DNA of 16,707 nt from CAZQEZ01 sp964592475 (GCA_964592475.1 CAZQEZ010000092.1:1-16707), one strand, 5' to 3'. Positions 6,737-15,593 are shown, numbered from the stretch's first letter. The notes: a model not told the origin generated them from the sequence alone. Made by a program: numbers and translations.

Positions 6737-7423
6737 ATGTCTAATATTTTAACCTTGGCCCAGGTGAGCAAGTGTTTCCCCACTGCTGAAAAGAATAAAC
6801 TAACCATTATTGATGAAATATCATTTTCTGTAAAAGAAGGAGAAGGCTTAGCCATCATTGGACCTTCCGGTAGCGGAAAAACGACCTTACTGGGACTTTG
6901 TGCCGGCCTTGATTTGCCCAGCCACGGCTCCATTATTTTCAATGATATTGATATTATCAGGCTCAATGAAGATGACCGTGCTTACCTGCGCAATCAGTAT
7001 ATGGGCTTTGTTTTTCAAAATTTCCAATTGCTGCCAACCCTCACCGCCCTGGAAAATGTGATGATTCCGCTGGAGCTAAGAGGAGAAAATAAAGTTGCTG
7101 ATAAAGCCCGTGATTTGCTGGCTCGGGTAGGATTAGCCGAAAGGCTACAACACTATCCGGCCCAACTGTCGGGTGGTGAGCAACAGAGGGTAGCTATGGC
7201 AAGAGCATTTATAGGATCCCCCAAGATTTTATTTGCCGACGAACCCACCGGCAATTTGGATGAAGACACTGCGCAGGGAATTACCGACCTGCTTTTTGAA
7301 ATAAATCGAGAAATGGGCACCACTTTGGTAATGGTAACCCACAATACTGCCTTGGCTGCCAAAACAGGACGTATCTTGAAGCTACAGCGGGGAAAATTAG
7401 TAGAAGATAAGCTGACTGCCTAA
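6737..7423 (+). CDS. ABC transporter ATP-binding protein, LolD/YbbA type
   Basis: This 228-residue ATPase powers the FtsX-type permease encoded next. All ABC motifs are intact: Walker A GPSGSGKTT (42-50), the Q-loop Gln94 in FQNFQLLP, signature LSGGEQQR (144-151), Walker B ILFADEPTGNLD (164-175) with catalytic Glu169, and the H-loop His202 in VTHN. The signature sequence and the short length are those of the LolD/MacB/YbbA group that serves lipoprotein release, efflux or envelope functions. The ATG at 6737 is preferred over a TTG one codon earlier. Its stop is 3 bases before the permease ATG, indicating translational coupling. The pairing with a two-FtsX permease points to the YbbA-YbbP pair rather than LolD. 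No tesA-like esterase gene, the usual E. coli neighbour, is seen here. Confidence 0.93.
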   Translation: MSNILTLAQVSKCFPTAEKNKLTIIDEISFSVKEGEGLAIIGPSGSGKTTLLGLCAGLDLPSHGSIIFNDIDIIRLNEDDRAYLRNQYMGFVFQNFQLLPTLTALENVMIPLELRGENKVADKARDLLARVGLAERLQHYPAQLSGGEQQRVAMARAFIGSPKILFADEPTGNLDEDTAQGITDLLFEINREMGTTLVMVTHNTALAAKTGRILKLQRGKLVEDKLTA

Positions 7424-7426
7424 CCC

Positions 7427-10000
7427 ATGGATTATATTATTAAAATTAAAAGAACGAAACAGCTTCCACTCAAGCAGCGATGGCTTTGGAAAATGGCCTG
7501 GAACGACGCCAAGTTTAACCTGGGTAGGCTGGCGCTCTTCATTTCTTCAATTGTGATTGGGGTGGCAGGGCTTGTCGCCATCAATGGCTTCAATGATAAC
7601 CTGAAGAAGGACATCAACTCCCAGGCCAAAGAGCTATTGGGGGCCGACCTGGTGGTTGAAAATGATGACAATGAAGTTGCCTATTCCGATTCTGCCCTGG
7701 TTTTTATCGATAACATGAGCGAGGCCCAAGCCAGAGGTGCTCGATTTGCTTCTATGGCGTATTTTACAAAGAATGGCGGTTCACGCTTGGTGCAAGTAAT
7801 CGCTTTACAAGGTCCCTTCCCATTTTACGGAAGTATTGAAACTACAGAAAGTTCTGACCTGATGGCATTTAGAAAAGGCAGAGGGGTGATGATAGATGAA
7901 GCACTGGCCACACAGTTTTCGGTGCAACTAGGTGACTCGCTCAAGCTGGGTCAGGGCATTTACCCCATCGTGGCGGTAGTTTTACAATTTCCCGGAAGCG
8001 CCAATTTTACGACTACAATTGCGCCATCAGTTTACCTGCCTTACGGCAAAATGGATGAGACCAGACTCATTCAATTTGGCTCCAGGGTGGAGTATAACTA
8101 TTATTACAAGCTGGACGAGCAATATTTAGAAAATGTAGAAGAAAAGTTGGAAACGCTGCGTGATCAATCTGGCATTTCTTGGGACACAGTGGAAGAAGAA
8201 AAGGAAAATTTGAGCCGGGGATTTCAAAACCTGTACAAATATTTTAATTTACTCAGTTTTGTGGCATTGATCATGGGTAGCATTGGGGTGGCTAGTTCTA
8301 TATTTATTTACATAAAAGAAAAGAGAAATACTGCTGCCATACTACGTTGCATTGGTGCCGGTGAGTGGCAAATCTTTTATGTTTTCTTTGTTCAGGTGAT
8401 GGTATTAGGTTTAATTGGAAGCCTGATAGGGGTACTAGCCGGCATTGTCACGCAGTATTTTTTACCTGTTGTCATGCAGGATTTTTTGCCGCTCGATGTT
8501 ACGGTAAGTGTTTCCTGGAGCGCTATATCAATAGGTATGGCGGCTGGCATGATCATTTCATTGCTCTTTTCCGCTTTGCCACTCAACGGTATCCGGTTTG
8601 TTTCTCCGCTTGAAATATTGCGTGGCACAGGCAATGTTATTAGGCCTTTTTCAAGGTTTCGTTTAATCATTCTTGTTTTTATAATTGCTTTTCCCTGGAT
8701 TTTCACCTGGTTGCAAATTCAGGATGTTGCCAAAACATCCGCCTTTTATGTAGGGTTGGCGGTCACTTTTGCACTGCTCTATTTATTATCAAAAATATTA
8801 ATTGGCCTGGTGAAAAAGCTCATGCAGTTGAAGGCTCCCTTTATATGGCGCCAAGGATTTTCCAATTTATTCAGGCCTAACAATCAAACCGCGGTGTTGG
8901 TAATCGTAATCGGTTTGGGTGCTTTTTTAATTGCTACTATGGCGTTGATTCAGAATAGCTTGCTGAGCCAAGTGGAGTTTGCCGGCTCCGGAGAGCGAAC
9001 AAATACCGTGTTGTTTGATATACAGCCCTATCAAAAAGCAGAAGTGGTAGAGCTGGTGCAGCAGTATGAGCTGCCGGTACAGCAACTAGTGCCCATCGTG
9101 ACCATGCGAATTGACTCAATGAAAGGCAAGGCTGTAGAAACGTGGCAAGCCGATACTGCTGCCGACCTATCTAATTGGCGCCTCAGCCGAGAATACCGGG
9201 TTACCTACCGGGATAGCTTAATCGATTCGGAAAAGGTACTGAAAGGTAAATTCCTGCACACTGCTCCACAAGTTGAAGATAGCTTAATGGTTTCTCTTTC
9301 GCGAGATATGGCCAATAGTCTTAATTTAAGTTTAGGAGATGAAATTGTGTGGGATGTACAGGGGATTGCCATGAAAACATACCTGGGTAGTACCCGCGAA
9401 ATTGATTGGCAACGCATTCAAACCAATTTTATGGTAGTATTTCCTCCTGGTGTGCTGGAAGATGCCCCGCAATTTTACGTGGTACTTACCAGAATAGAAG
9501 AAAAACAAAAAGCGGCAACCTTTCAGCAACAACTGGTGCAAACATTTCCTAATGTTTCTTTAATAGACCTGAACCTGATCCTGGATACGCTGGATAAGGT
9601 GTTTGACAAGATCGCTTTTGTCATCCGGTTTATGGCTTTATTTACCATTATTACCGGCATGCTTGTGCTATCCGCGGCAGTCATCAACAGTAAGTACGCT
9701 CGCCTCAAAGAAAATGTATTGCTGCGAACCATAGGTGCTTTGAAAAAGCAAATCACCGGCATTACCTTAGTTGAGTACAGCTTGCTAGGCTTATTTGCCG
9801 GATTATCCGGTGTGTTGCTAGCTTACCTGGGGGCCTGGTTGCTGGCGGTTTACTTATTCGAAATCAAGTTTTTTCCTGATCTCATTTCCCTGTTGTTGAT
9901 TTGGTTGCTAGTTACGGGTCTTACGGTTTTAATTGGTTGGATTAATACCCGGCAGGTACTTCATCGTTCGCCATTGGAAGTGCTACGGAAAGAGAGTTAA
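7427..10000 (+). CDS. YbbP-like ABC permease with two FtsX domains
   Basis: This 857-residue inner-membrane protein pairs with the preceding ATPase. An N-terminal membrane segment (about 34-55) is followed by a periplasmic domain (about 56-270). The first FtsX domain (about 272-400) has three membrane helices and ends with the family signature PLEILRG. A middle group of helices follows (about 410-460 and 485-510), then a second periplasmic domain (about 515-725). The second FtsX domain (about 725-857) has three helices and ends with PLEVLRKES. This doubled FtsX layout and length match YbbP (about 800 residues), a family linked to lipid or toxin export by inference rather than firm biochemistry. 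The ATG follows the ATPase stop by 3 bases. The N-terminus carries about 17 extra basic residues before the RWLWKMAW segment at which homologues I recall begin, so a later start cannot be excluded. Confidence 0.88.
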   Translation: MDYIIKIKRTKQLPLKQRWLWKMAWNDAKFNLGRLALFISSIVIGVAGLVAINGFNDNLKKDINSQAKELLGADLVVENDDNEVAYSDSALVFIDNMSEAQARGARFASMAYFTKNGGSRLVQVIALQGPFPFYGSIETTESSDLMAFRKGRGVMIDEALATQFSVQLGDSLKLGQGIYPIVAVVLQFPGSANFTTTIAPSVYLPYGKMDETRLIQFGSRVEYNYYYKLDEQYLENVEEKLETLRDQSGISWDTVEEEKENLSRGFQNLYKYFNLLSFVALIMGSIGVASSIFIYIKEKRNTAAILRCIGAGEWQIFYVFFVQVMVLGLIGSLIGVLAGIVTQYFLPVVMQDFLPLDVTVSVSWSAISIGMAAGMIISLLFSALPLNGIRFVSPLEILRGTGNVIRPFSRFRLIILVFIIAFPWIFTWLQIQDVAKTSAFYVGLAVTFALLYLLSKILIGLVKKLMQLKAPFIWRQGFSNLFRPNNQTAVLVIVIGLGAFLIATMALIQNSLLSQVEFAGSGERTNTVLFDIQPYQKAEVVELVQQYELPVQQLVPIVTMRIDSMKGKAVETWQADTAADLSNWRLSREYRVTYRDSLIDSEKVLKGKFLHTAPQVEDSLMVSLSRDMANSLNLSLGDEIVWDVQGIAMKTYLGSTREIDWQRIQTNFMVVFPPGVLEDAPQFYVVLTRIEEKQKAATFQQQLVQTFPNVSLIDLNLILDTLDKVFDKIAFVIRFMALFTIITGMLVLSAAVINSKYARLKENVLLRTIGALKKQITGITLVEYSLLGLFAGLSGVLLAYLGAWLLAVYLFEIKFFPDLISLLLIWLLVTGLTVLIGWINTRQVLHRSPLEVLRKES

Positions 10001-10144
10001 GTAGGACAAGAAAGTTAATTTCTCAAAGTTAAATTGGCAATTTATGTATCTTTTTGTAAAAATGTTTCTTGACAAAAAATATTGAGGAAAAGCGTTATCG
10101 ATGCCGGCGATTTCCCACTTAATTTATATGGAATTAAATTTTTT

Positions 10145-10600
10145 TCAGTACTCTTCCAACGGTAAATTCATCTGATTCGATAGTTTCTGCATTAGCTTTT
10201 CTACTTTATTTTTTTTCTTATATTCCAGCAATAAATGATTACCACTTTCGGCGATCAGAAATCCTTTGTGTTTTACAAACCTAACAGTAGAGCTACTACC
10301 CCTTGAGTTAAGGCGCTGGCTCATATTGACTGGTTTTATCATTAATTTCAACGGATTGTTAAAAGTATGCACTTCTTTTTTTATTGTAATTCCAGCTACC
10401 TTTATCAAGTCATGTATTTCCTGACTAGCTAAATCTATTTTGGTGGCATACATCATAGTAGCGAAAATAAGGGAAGGTATAGCTATTAATAGACTTACCA
10501 GCCATTCTTCTGATATCAATTTTATAACACTTACCAGCAGTCCTAAGGCTCCAATGATAAAAAATTGCAATGGAAAATAATTTTCTAAAGTATAATTCAA
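10145..10600 (-). CDS. Small membrane protein with a PH-like C-terminal domain, TTG start
   Basis: This 151-residue protein has two hydrophobic helices (about 11-29 and 33-51) joined by a tight turn. A polar domain follows, in which the strands KIDLASQEIHD, ITIKKEV, KLMIKPVNMSQRLNSRGSSS and HLLLEYKK resemble a bacterial pleckstrin-homology-like sheet, ending in a basic helix (KNKVEKLMQKLSNQM). I do not know its function. The only plausible start before the first helix is TTG at 10600: upstream in frame there is no ATG or GTG before a stop at 10622-10624, and the next internal Met would remove the helices. It is convergent with the ABC permease and divergent from the TonB receptor gene. An AT-rich 19-base palindrome (10619-10637) lies just upstream. 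Confidence 0.65.
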   Translation of the reverse strand: MNYTLENYFPLQFFIIGALGLLVSVIKLISEEWLVSLLIAIPSLIFATMMYATKIDLASQEIHDLIKVAGITIKKEVHTFNNPLKLMIKPVNMSQRLNSRGSSSTVRFVKHKGFLIAESGNHLLLEYKKKNKVEKLMQKLSNQMNLPLEEY

Positions 10601-10697
10601 AGATTTCTTCAGTGATCTAATTTATTTAAAATAAATTTATTAAGCAATTTAGTTCAACTTAATATACTAAAAAGATATCTTTCCTGTTTTTTTTGCA

Positions 10698-10715
10698 AAT
10701 TAGACACACCTAATT
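10698..10715. promoter_or_regulatory. Inverted repeat between divergent genes, possible operator
   Basis: AATTAG (10698-10703) is inverted perfectly as CTAATT (10710-10715) around a 6-base ACACAC spacer. It is about 75 bases before the TonB receptor start and just upstream of a one-mismatch -7 box (TAGCCTTG, 10748-10755). The spacing suits a dimeric regulator, but the repeat is short. Confidence 0.3.
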
Positions 10716-10790
10716 ATTATGTATTATCTTGTTCATTTTAATATTGTTAGCCTTGGATTTTTTTACTAATATGCAGCGGAATTATAGATT

Positions 10791-13121
10791 ATGAAGATTT
10801 TTTTATTACTATTTATGCTAATCAGCTCGGCAAGCTGGGCCCAAACGCTGCAAGGAACCGTTGTGGACGAAATTACCAACGAGCCGCTGATAGGAGTAAA
10901 TATTAAAAGTAAAACCAAGGGAACCAGCTCAGATTTACAAGGATCGTTCGTGATAAAGCTTCCAGCAGGCACACATGAACTAACTTTTTCCTACATAGGT
11001 TATGTGAGTCAAGTAATAAATGTTACTGTAAATGATAATTCTACCATTGAAGTATCATTGAAGCCTACATCTCTTACAACGGGCGAAGTAGTAATCACCG
11101 GTAAGGCAGCTAATGAAAATATCATTAAAACCATTGACCAGATCACGCTTTCCAGTGAGGATATCGAAAATCTGCCGGCCATGATGGGCCAGGTAGATGT
11201 GGTGAAATCTTTACAACTTTTGCCTGGTATTCAATCATCTGGTGAAGGTAATACGGGGATATTTGTACGTGGAGGAGCAATAGACCAAAATTTAATTTTA
11301 TTTGACGGTGCTCCCATCTATAACATTGGTCATTTATTTGGTTTTTTTTCTTTGTTCAATCATACTATTGTACGGGAAGCCAATCTTATAAAAGGCGGAA
11401 TGCCAACCAGTTTTGGTGGTCGCCTTTCTTCCATTTTGGAAGTGAAAAGCCAACCTGGTAATTTTAGAAAATTCAAAGGGGAGGCTAGTATAGGTTTTGT
11501 AGCGGGTAATTTGATGCTGCAAGGTCCTATTATAAATGATAAGATTTCCTTTATGGTGTCAGGCAGACGCACCTACATCGATTTAATATCTGAGGCTGTT
11601 ACTAACGAAAGAACTATTTTTAACACAGGAATCGATTATTTCTTTTATGATTTAAATGCTCGGCTCGATTGGAGGATCTCTGAAAAGGATAATCTGAGCG
11701 CTAGTCATTATTCCGGCAAAGATGATTTCCTCTTCAATGGTGTTACCAGCATGGAAAATACCATGAACTGGCGAAATAATATTAGTAGTATGCAATGGGA
11801 GCATGCCCTCAATCAAAATGGATTATTTACTGCCCAAATTTACAGAAGCCGCTACGATATGAGTTTTGGGGCACTCATAAGTGATTATTCATTTAATATA
11901 ATATCAGAAATTGATGACATTGGTGCTAAATTACACTTGGATTATCAATTAAATGATCATGCATTAAAAGCTGGAGCTGAAGTAATTCACCATCGGTTTT
12001 TACCTAATCAAACACGAGCCAATGCTTTTGATGCAGAACTTGATTTTGTAGAGCAAGAATACTTACCCGCGCGTGAATCGGCTACCTATATATACGATAA
12101 TTTTCAAATCACCCCATCTATTTCTATAGCTGGAGGTATTCGTTGGAGCCTTTATCAGCAATTGGGGCCGCTGCAGCAATATACCACTGATCCATCTTTA
12201 CAAATAACAGATACTGTTTTTTATGAAAATAATGAAGTGATTGCCAGCTATCAAAATTGGGAGCCGCGAATTAGTCTTAAATATTTGATCAATGAATCGG
12301 CATCAGTAAAAGCATCTTACGATAGAAACTATCAGAATGTGCATATGGCGCCCATTTCTTCTATCTCGTTGCCTACTGATGTGTGGGTGCCGTCTTCGGA
12401 AATAATAAAACCACAATCAGCCAACCAATACTCCCTGGGTTATTTTCAAAATTTGCAAGATAATACCTGGGAAACTTCTTTAACGGCTTATTACAAAACT
12501 ATGCAAAACCAGATAGAATATCGTGATGGGGTGATCGTGGGCTATAGCAAAGGTTTCAATTTTGATGATAATTTCATCTTCGGAAACGGACAGTCATATG
12601 GTCTTGAGCTTTTTATAAAAAAGAAACAAGGGAAAGCTACAGGCTGGGTTAGCTATACACTAAGTCGAACCAGCCGTTCTTTTCCTGATATAAACCAGGG
12701 GCAGGCTTTTCCAGCCAAATATGACCGGCTGCATAATCTTGCAGTAGTAGGAAATTATAAAATTAATGATCGTTGGCGATTGTCATCAGTGTTTTCCTAT
12801 GCTACCGGTAATGCACTTACTTTACCGGTGGGCAGGTACATTATTGATGGCAACATTATCAACGAATACCAGGGGCGTAACACTTTTCGAATGCCGGCTT
12901 ATCATCGCTTAGATTTTTCTGCTACCTGGCAAGCAAAACCTAATAAGGGATTTCAGGCCAGTTGGGTTTTTTCGATTTATAATTTATATAATCGTCGAAA
13001 TCCTTATTATATATTTTTTGATACCCAGGGTAATATAAATGATTATTACCTGGAGGTAAATGCACGAAAAGTTTCATTGTTTCCCATAATTCCATCTGTT
13101 GCTTATCAAATAAAATTTTAA
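10791..13121 (+). CDS. TonB-dependent outer-membrane receptor with carboxypeptidase-like N-terminal domain
   Basis: This 776-residue receptor moves a substrate across the outer membrane using TonB energy. A signal peptide (1-17, SWA cleavage) is followed by a carboxypeptidase-regulatory-like domain (about 19-95; TLQGTVVDEITNEPLIGVNI, SYIGY). A TonB-box-like EVVITG lies at 99-104, and the plug covers about 115-235 with VRGGAIDQNLILFDGAPIYN and HLFGFFSLFN. The rest is a beta-barrel ending FPIIPSVAYQIKF, with the terminal aromatic residue needed for barrel insertion. The length is short compared with SusC proteins (about 1000), and there is no SusD-like gene; the partner is the DUF4249 lipoprotein encoded 4 bases downstream. 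This pairing is common in Bacteroidota, but its substrate is unknown. It is transcribed divergently from the TTG-start gene. Confidence 0.93.
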   Translation: MKIFLLLFMLISSASWAQTLQGTVVDEITNEPLIGVNIKSKTKGTSSDLQGSFVIKLPAGTHELTFSYIGYVSQVINVTVNDNSTIEVSLKPTSLTTGEVVITGKAANENIIKTIDQITLSSEDIENLPAMMGQVDVVKSLQLLPGIQSSGEGNTGIFVRGGAIDQNLILFDGAPIYNIGHLFGFFSLFNHTIVREANLIKGGMPTSFGGRLSSILEVKSQPGNFRKFKGEASIGFVAGNLMLQGPIINDKISFMVSGRRTYIDLISEAVTNERTIFNTGIDYFFYDLNARLDWRISEKDNLSASHYSGKDDFLFNGVTSMENTMNWRNNISSMQWEHALNQNGLFTAQIYRSRYDMSFGALISDYSFNIISEIDDIGAKLHLDYQLNDHALKAGAEVIHHRFLPNQTRANAFDAELDFVEQEYLPARESATYIYDNFQITPSISIAGGIRWSLYQQLGPLQQYTTDPSLQITDTVFYENNEVIASYQNWEPRISLKYLINESASVKASYDRNYQNVHMAPISSISLPTDVWVPSSEIIKPQSANQYSLGYFQNLQDNTWETSLTAYYKTMQNQIEYRDGVIVGYSKGFNFDDNFIFGNGQSYGLELFIKKKQGKATGWVSYTLSRTSRSFPDINQGQAFPAKYDRLHNLAVVGNYKINDRWRLSSVFSYATGNALTLPVGRYIIDGNIINEYQGRNTFRMPAYHRLDFSATWQAKPNKGFQASWVFSIYNLYNRRNPYYIFFDTQGNINDYYLEVNARKVSLFPIIPSVAYQIKF

Positions 13122-13125
13122 TTCT

Positions 13126-13986
13126 GTGAAATCATTATATCAAATATTGTCAATAGTTTTTTTTATTTGTTTCGTTTGCTCCTGCAATGATTCACTTGAT
13201 TTTACAGTGGAAGACTATCAACAAAAACTGGTAATTGACGGCAATATCGAGCAAGGGCAGTTCCCCCGAGTTGTGCTTACTCGCAGTGCAGCTTATTTTG
13301 ATAAAATAGATTCTACCTCTATTCGCGACTTGGTTGTTACTACTGCAAAAGTTACGGTTTCTGATGGTGTTAATGAGGAAATTCTTACATTAAAACTGAA
13401 TAATGATTTTTTTCCGCCTTACATTTATCAAGGTACTGAATTGAGAGGAGAAGTGGGTAAAAATTACCACCTGAAAGTAGATACCGGAGGAAAAACGTAT
13501 GAAGCCACTACTTCGATTCCCGCACAGCCAATAATTGATAGTTTGTGGTTTGGCTTAGCCCCTGATAAAGATAGCCTTGGCTTCATTTATGGTCGATTTC
13601 AGGATAATCCCGACGAGCAAAACTTCTACCGCACTTTTACCCGGTTGATGGGTCAGGATAAAAAATATATACCGGTATATCTTTCAGCCTCAGGCGATCT
13701 ATTTTTCAACGGCAAAGAATTTACTTTTTCAATACTTAGAGGTTCGGAAAGTATTAGTGAAATAAATGAAGATGTCTATTATAAAATTGGTGATACAGTT
13801 CGGGTAAAATTTTGTAGTATCGATCAGGCCCATTTCGACTTCTGGCGCACGTTAGAACGCGAATTATACGCGGTAGGCAACCCTTTTAGCAGTAGTGGCA
13901 ATGAAGTAATCTCCAATGTTAGTAATGGCGCTATAGGGGTTTGGGGCGGTTATGGAGCGAGTTATTACCAGATTATTTTAAAATAG
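13126..13986 (+). CDS. DUF4249 family lipoprotein, partner of the TonB receptor
   Basis: This 286-residue protein starts at GTG 13126, 4 bases after the receptor stop codon, which indicates coupled expression. It has a lipoprotein signal ending FVCSC (lipid Cys20). DUF4249 features follow: LVIDGNIEQGQFPRVVLTRSA, an immunoglobulin-like strand series with YEATTSIP, PIIDSLWF, and the closing GNEVISNVSNGAIGVWGGYG. The C-terminus looks complete, so the short length is not a truncation. Members sit almost always next to this type of receptor, as SusD sits next to SusC, and are presumed to be outer-membrane lipoproteins that help bind or deliver the substrate (inference). After the lipid cysteine the sequence is NDSLDF, which is only a weak fit to the surface-export signal. 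Confidence 0.85.
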   Translation: MKSLYQILSIVFFICFVCSCNDSLDFTVEDYQQKLVIDGNIEQGQFPRVVLTRSAAYFDKIDSTSIRDLVVTTAKVTVSDGVNEEILTLKLNNDFFPPYIYQGTELRGEVGKNYHLKVDTGGKTYEATTSIPAQPIIDSLWFGLAPDKDSLGFIYGRFQDNPDEQNFYRTFTRLMGQDKKYIPVYLSASGDLFFNGKEFTFSILRGSESISEINEDVYYKIGDTVRVKFCSIDQAHFDFWRTLERELYAVGNPFSSSGNEVISNVSNGAIGVWGGYGASYYQIILK

Positions 13987-14116
13987 AATTAGGAAAAGCA
14001 AATATTCTACCTTATTTTTAAATTTATCTACAGAAACAATACATGGAATTTTCTAGCGTACTACTTTAGTAAAGAAAAGATTATCAGTATTTTAATAAAA
14101 TATTGAAAATAAAGTA

Positions 14117-14124
14117 TATGTTTG
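14117..14124 (+). promoter_or_regulatory. Bacteroidota -7 promoter box for the 430-residue lipoprotein gene
   Basis: TATGTTTG matches the TAnnTTTG consensus exactly. It predicts a leader of about 110 bases before the ATG at 14240. No TTTG -33 element is evident. The 253-base gap from 13987 to 14239 otherwise shows no gene; a 6-bp inverted repeat (13984-13989 with 14004-14009) followed by a T-rich stretch may be a weak terminator for the receptor operon. Confidence 0.4.
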
Positions 14125-14239
14125 TTCAATGATTTTACTTACTTGAATGCTAAAAAGGAGTTATTCATGTAAAAATAATTTTAAAATATGTGGAGCTTTG
14201 TAAATCAGAAAAAACTAATTAATTAAATTTAAAGAATCT

Positions 14240-15532
14240 ATGAAAAAGTTTTTATCATTTACCATGATGGCCATGATCGGATTGTGGCTGTTTTCTTGTT
14301 CTGAAGATGAAAAAATATCTCCAGCAGATGTTGGCACTGTGGATATTCCGGATCAATTTTCACCTTTGAGTGTTGAAGATAACAAGGTAAAAATAGAAGA
14401 TAACGGTCAGGAATTGCTTACTCAATTAGATGGTATGGAAAATTTACCAGCTATTGAAGTAATGACATCATTTGCTGATTATTCTTCCACTTCATCACCA
14501 GAAGCTACAGGTGGCAGAAAAGTATTAGATGCAACATCTCGGTTGGCTACAGGCAAAGGTTCTGTTAGTGATGTATTCAGTGCTATGAGAATGACTGAAA
14601 CCGAACCGGAAACATTGCAAGAGCTTTTCGACAATTGGTCTGGTACCTTCACATGGAATGTAGAATTAGAAAAATGGGATTTTGTAGCGGGAACAGGCAA
14701 AGTAGATTTTCTATTTCCATCATCCAACACATCAACTTCTAATGATGCCAAAATTTCCATTCACAGCTATACCAGCATTACCGGCCCTACTCCTATTGAA
14801 GATTACAGTGGCGACTTGCCGACTCAAGTTAAAATTGATGTTTCTAAAGCAGGAACCAATGTTCTGCAATATGTTTTCAATGCAAAATATAATGCTCAGG
14901 GAGAACCAACAGAAGTTAATACTTCAATGACTTTAGCTCCTTACAAATGGGAAATAAAAGTTATCAATACTGCTAGTGAAGCATCTGCCGAGTATAAACT
15001 GTCAAAAGGCACTACTACGCTGATAGCTATGGGCGCCGGCGCTAAGGGCCAGTTTACAGAAGCTGCTTTCAATGCCAATGATGGTGAGGGTGTATTAAAT
15101 ACTGCCAATGCCTACTTCAAGCTTATGAATGTTGTGATTGCAGGCAATATAAACTATAAAGAAGTAGAAGCCGGACTAGACCAAATCTATCCTGATGAAT
15201 GGTCTAGTGATTTTGACAATGCAGCCGCTTTAGAATCAAAAGTTGAACTGTACAATGAAAATGTTCAAGTAGTAGTTTTCTTAGCAGATACCAAACAAAA
15301 AATTGCTGATAGTGAATTTTATTCCTATGAAGAAACTACAACCTATGAATCTGAAGAGTGGGACGAGCAAACTGAGACCTGGGTTCCAGTGACGTATTCT
15401 TATACTGATACTTATATTGACCTACGCATGATCTTTGCCGATGGCAGTAAGTCAGATCTGGAAACTTATTTCGAAACTGGATTTGAAAATATTACTACCG
15501 ATCTTGAAGACTTTCTGGAAGGCTTTAATTAA
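14240..15532 (+). CDS. Acidic lipoprotein of unknown function, probably surface-exposed
   Basis: I do not recognise this 430-residue protein. It has a lipoprotein signal ending WLFSC (lipid Cys20), and the following SEDEK fits the Ser plus acidic-run pattern of the Bacteroidota lipoprotein export signal, so it is probably carried to the cell surface. The mature protein is rich in Asp, Glu, Thr and Ser, with alternating polar and aromatic positions suggesting a beta-sheet fold (for example GTFTWNVELEKWDFV and GKVDFLFPSS). A segment at about 365-400 is dense in Glu, Tyr and Thr (YSYEETTTYESEEWDEQTET). There is no internal repeat, catalytic motif or C-terminal sorting domain that I can see. It is in its own unit, with a likely promoter and a strong terminator, next to the receptor/DUF4249 operon, which may be chance. 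Confidence 0.8.
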   Translation: MKKFLSFTMMAMIGLWLFSCSEDEKISPADVGTVDIPDQFSPLSVEDNKVKIEDNGQELLTQLDGMENLPAIEVMTSFADYSSTSSPEATGGRKVLDATSRLATGKGSVSDVFSAMRMTETEPETLQELFDNWSGTFTWNVELEKWDFVAGTGKVDFLFPSSNTSTSNDAKISIHSYTSITGPTPIEDYSGDLPTQVKIDVSKAGTNVLQYVFNAKYNAQGEPTEVNTSMTLAPYKWEIKVINTASEASAEYKLSKGTTTLIAMGAGAKGQFTEAAFNANDGEGVLNTANAYFKLMNVVIAGNINYKEVEAGLDQIYPDEWSSDFDNAAALESKVELYNENVQVVVFLADTKQKIADSEFYSYEETTTYESEEWDEQTETWVPVTYSYTDTYIDLRMIFADGSKSDLETYFETGFENITTDLEDFLEGFN

Positions 15533-15555
15533 CAAATAAAAATATTACACTATTC

Positions 15556-15593
15556 GAAAAGCCTCCTGTTAAATGATTAGCGGGAGGCTTTTT
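15556..15593 (+). terminator. Strong terminator after the 430-residue lipoprotein gene
   Basis: A 16-bp stem joins 15557-15572 to 15577-15592 around a 4-base ATGA loop. It has a GC-rich core (GCCTCC with GGAGGC) and ends in a T-tract. It lies 24 bases after the stop codon. The left side starts with AAAA, so it may also work weakly on the minus strand. Confidence 0.92.

Noticed and set aside
6652..6966. Minus-strand frame over the start of the ABC ATPase gene
   Set aside because: Most of it overlaps the conserved Walker A region on the other strand, and its product resembles no protein family.
10001..10144. Terminator between the ABC permease and the convergent small gene
   Set aside because: The only candidate is a 6-bp all-AT stem (TTAATT/AATTAA) before a T-tract near 10122-10145, and another near 10083 contains mismatches. 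Neither is strong enough to annotate.
14147..14226. Two very short frames (18 and 12 codons) in the lipoprotein leader
   Set aside because: They overlap each other, have no conserved features, and are expected by chance in AT-rich DNA.
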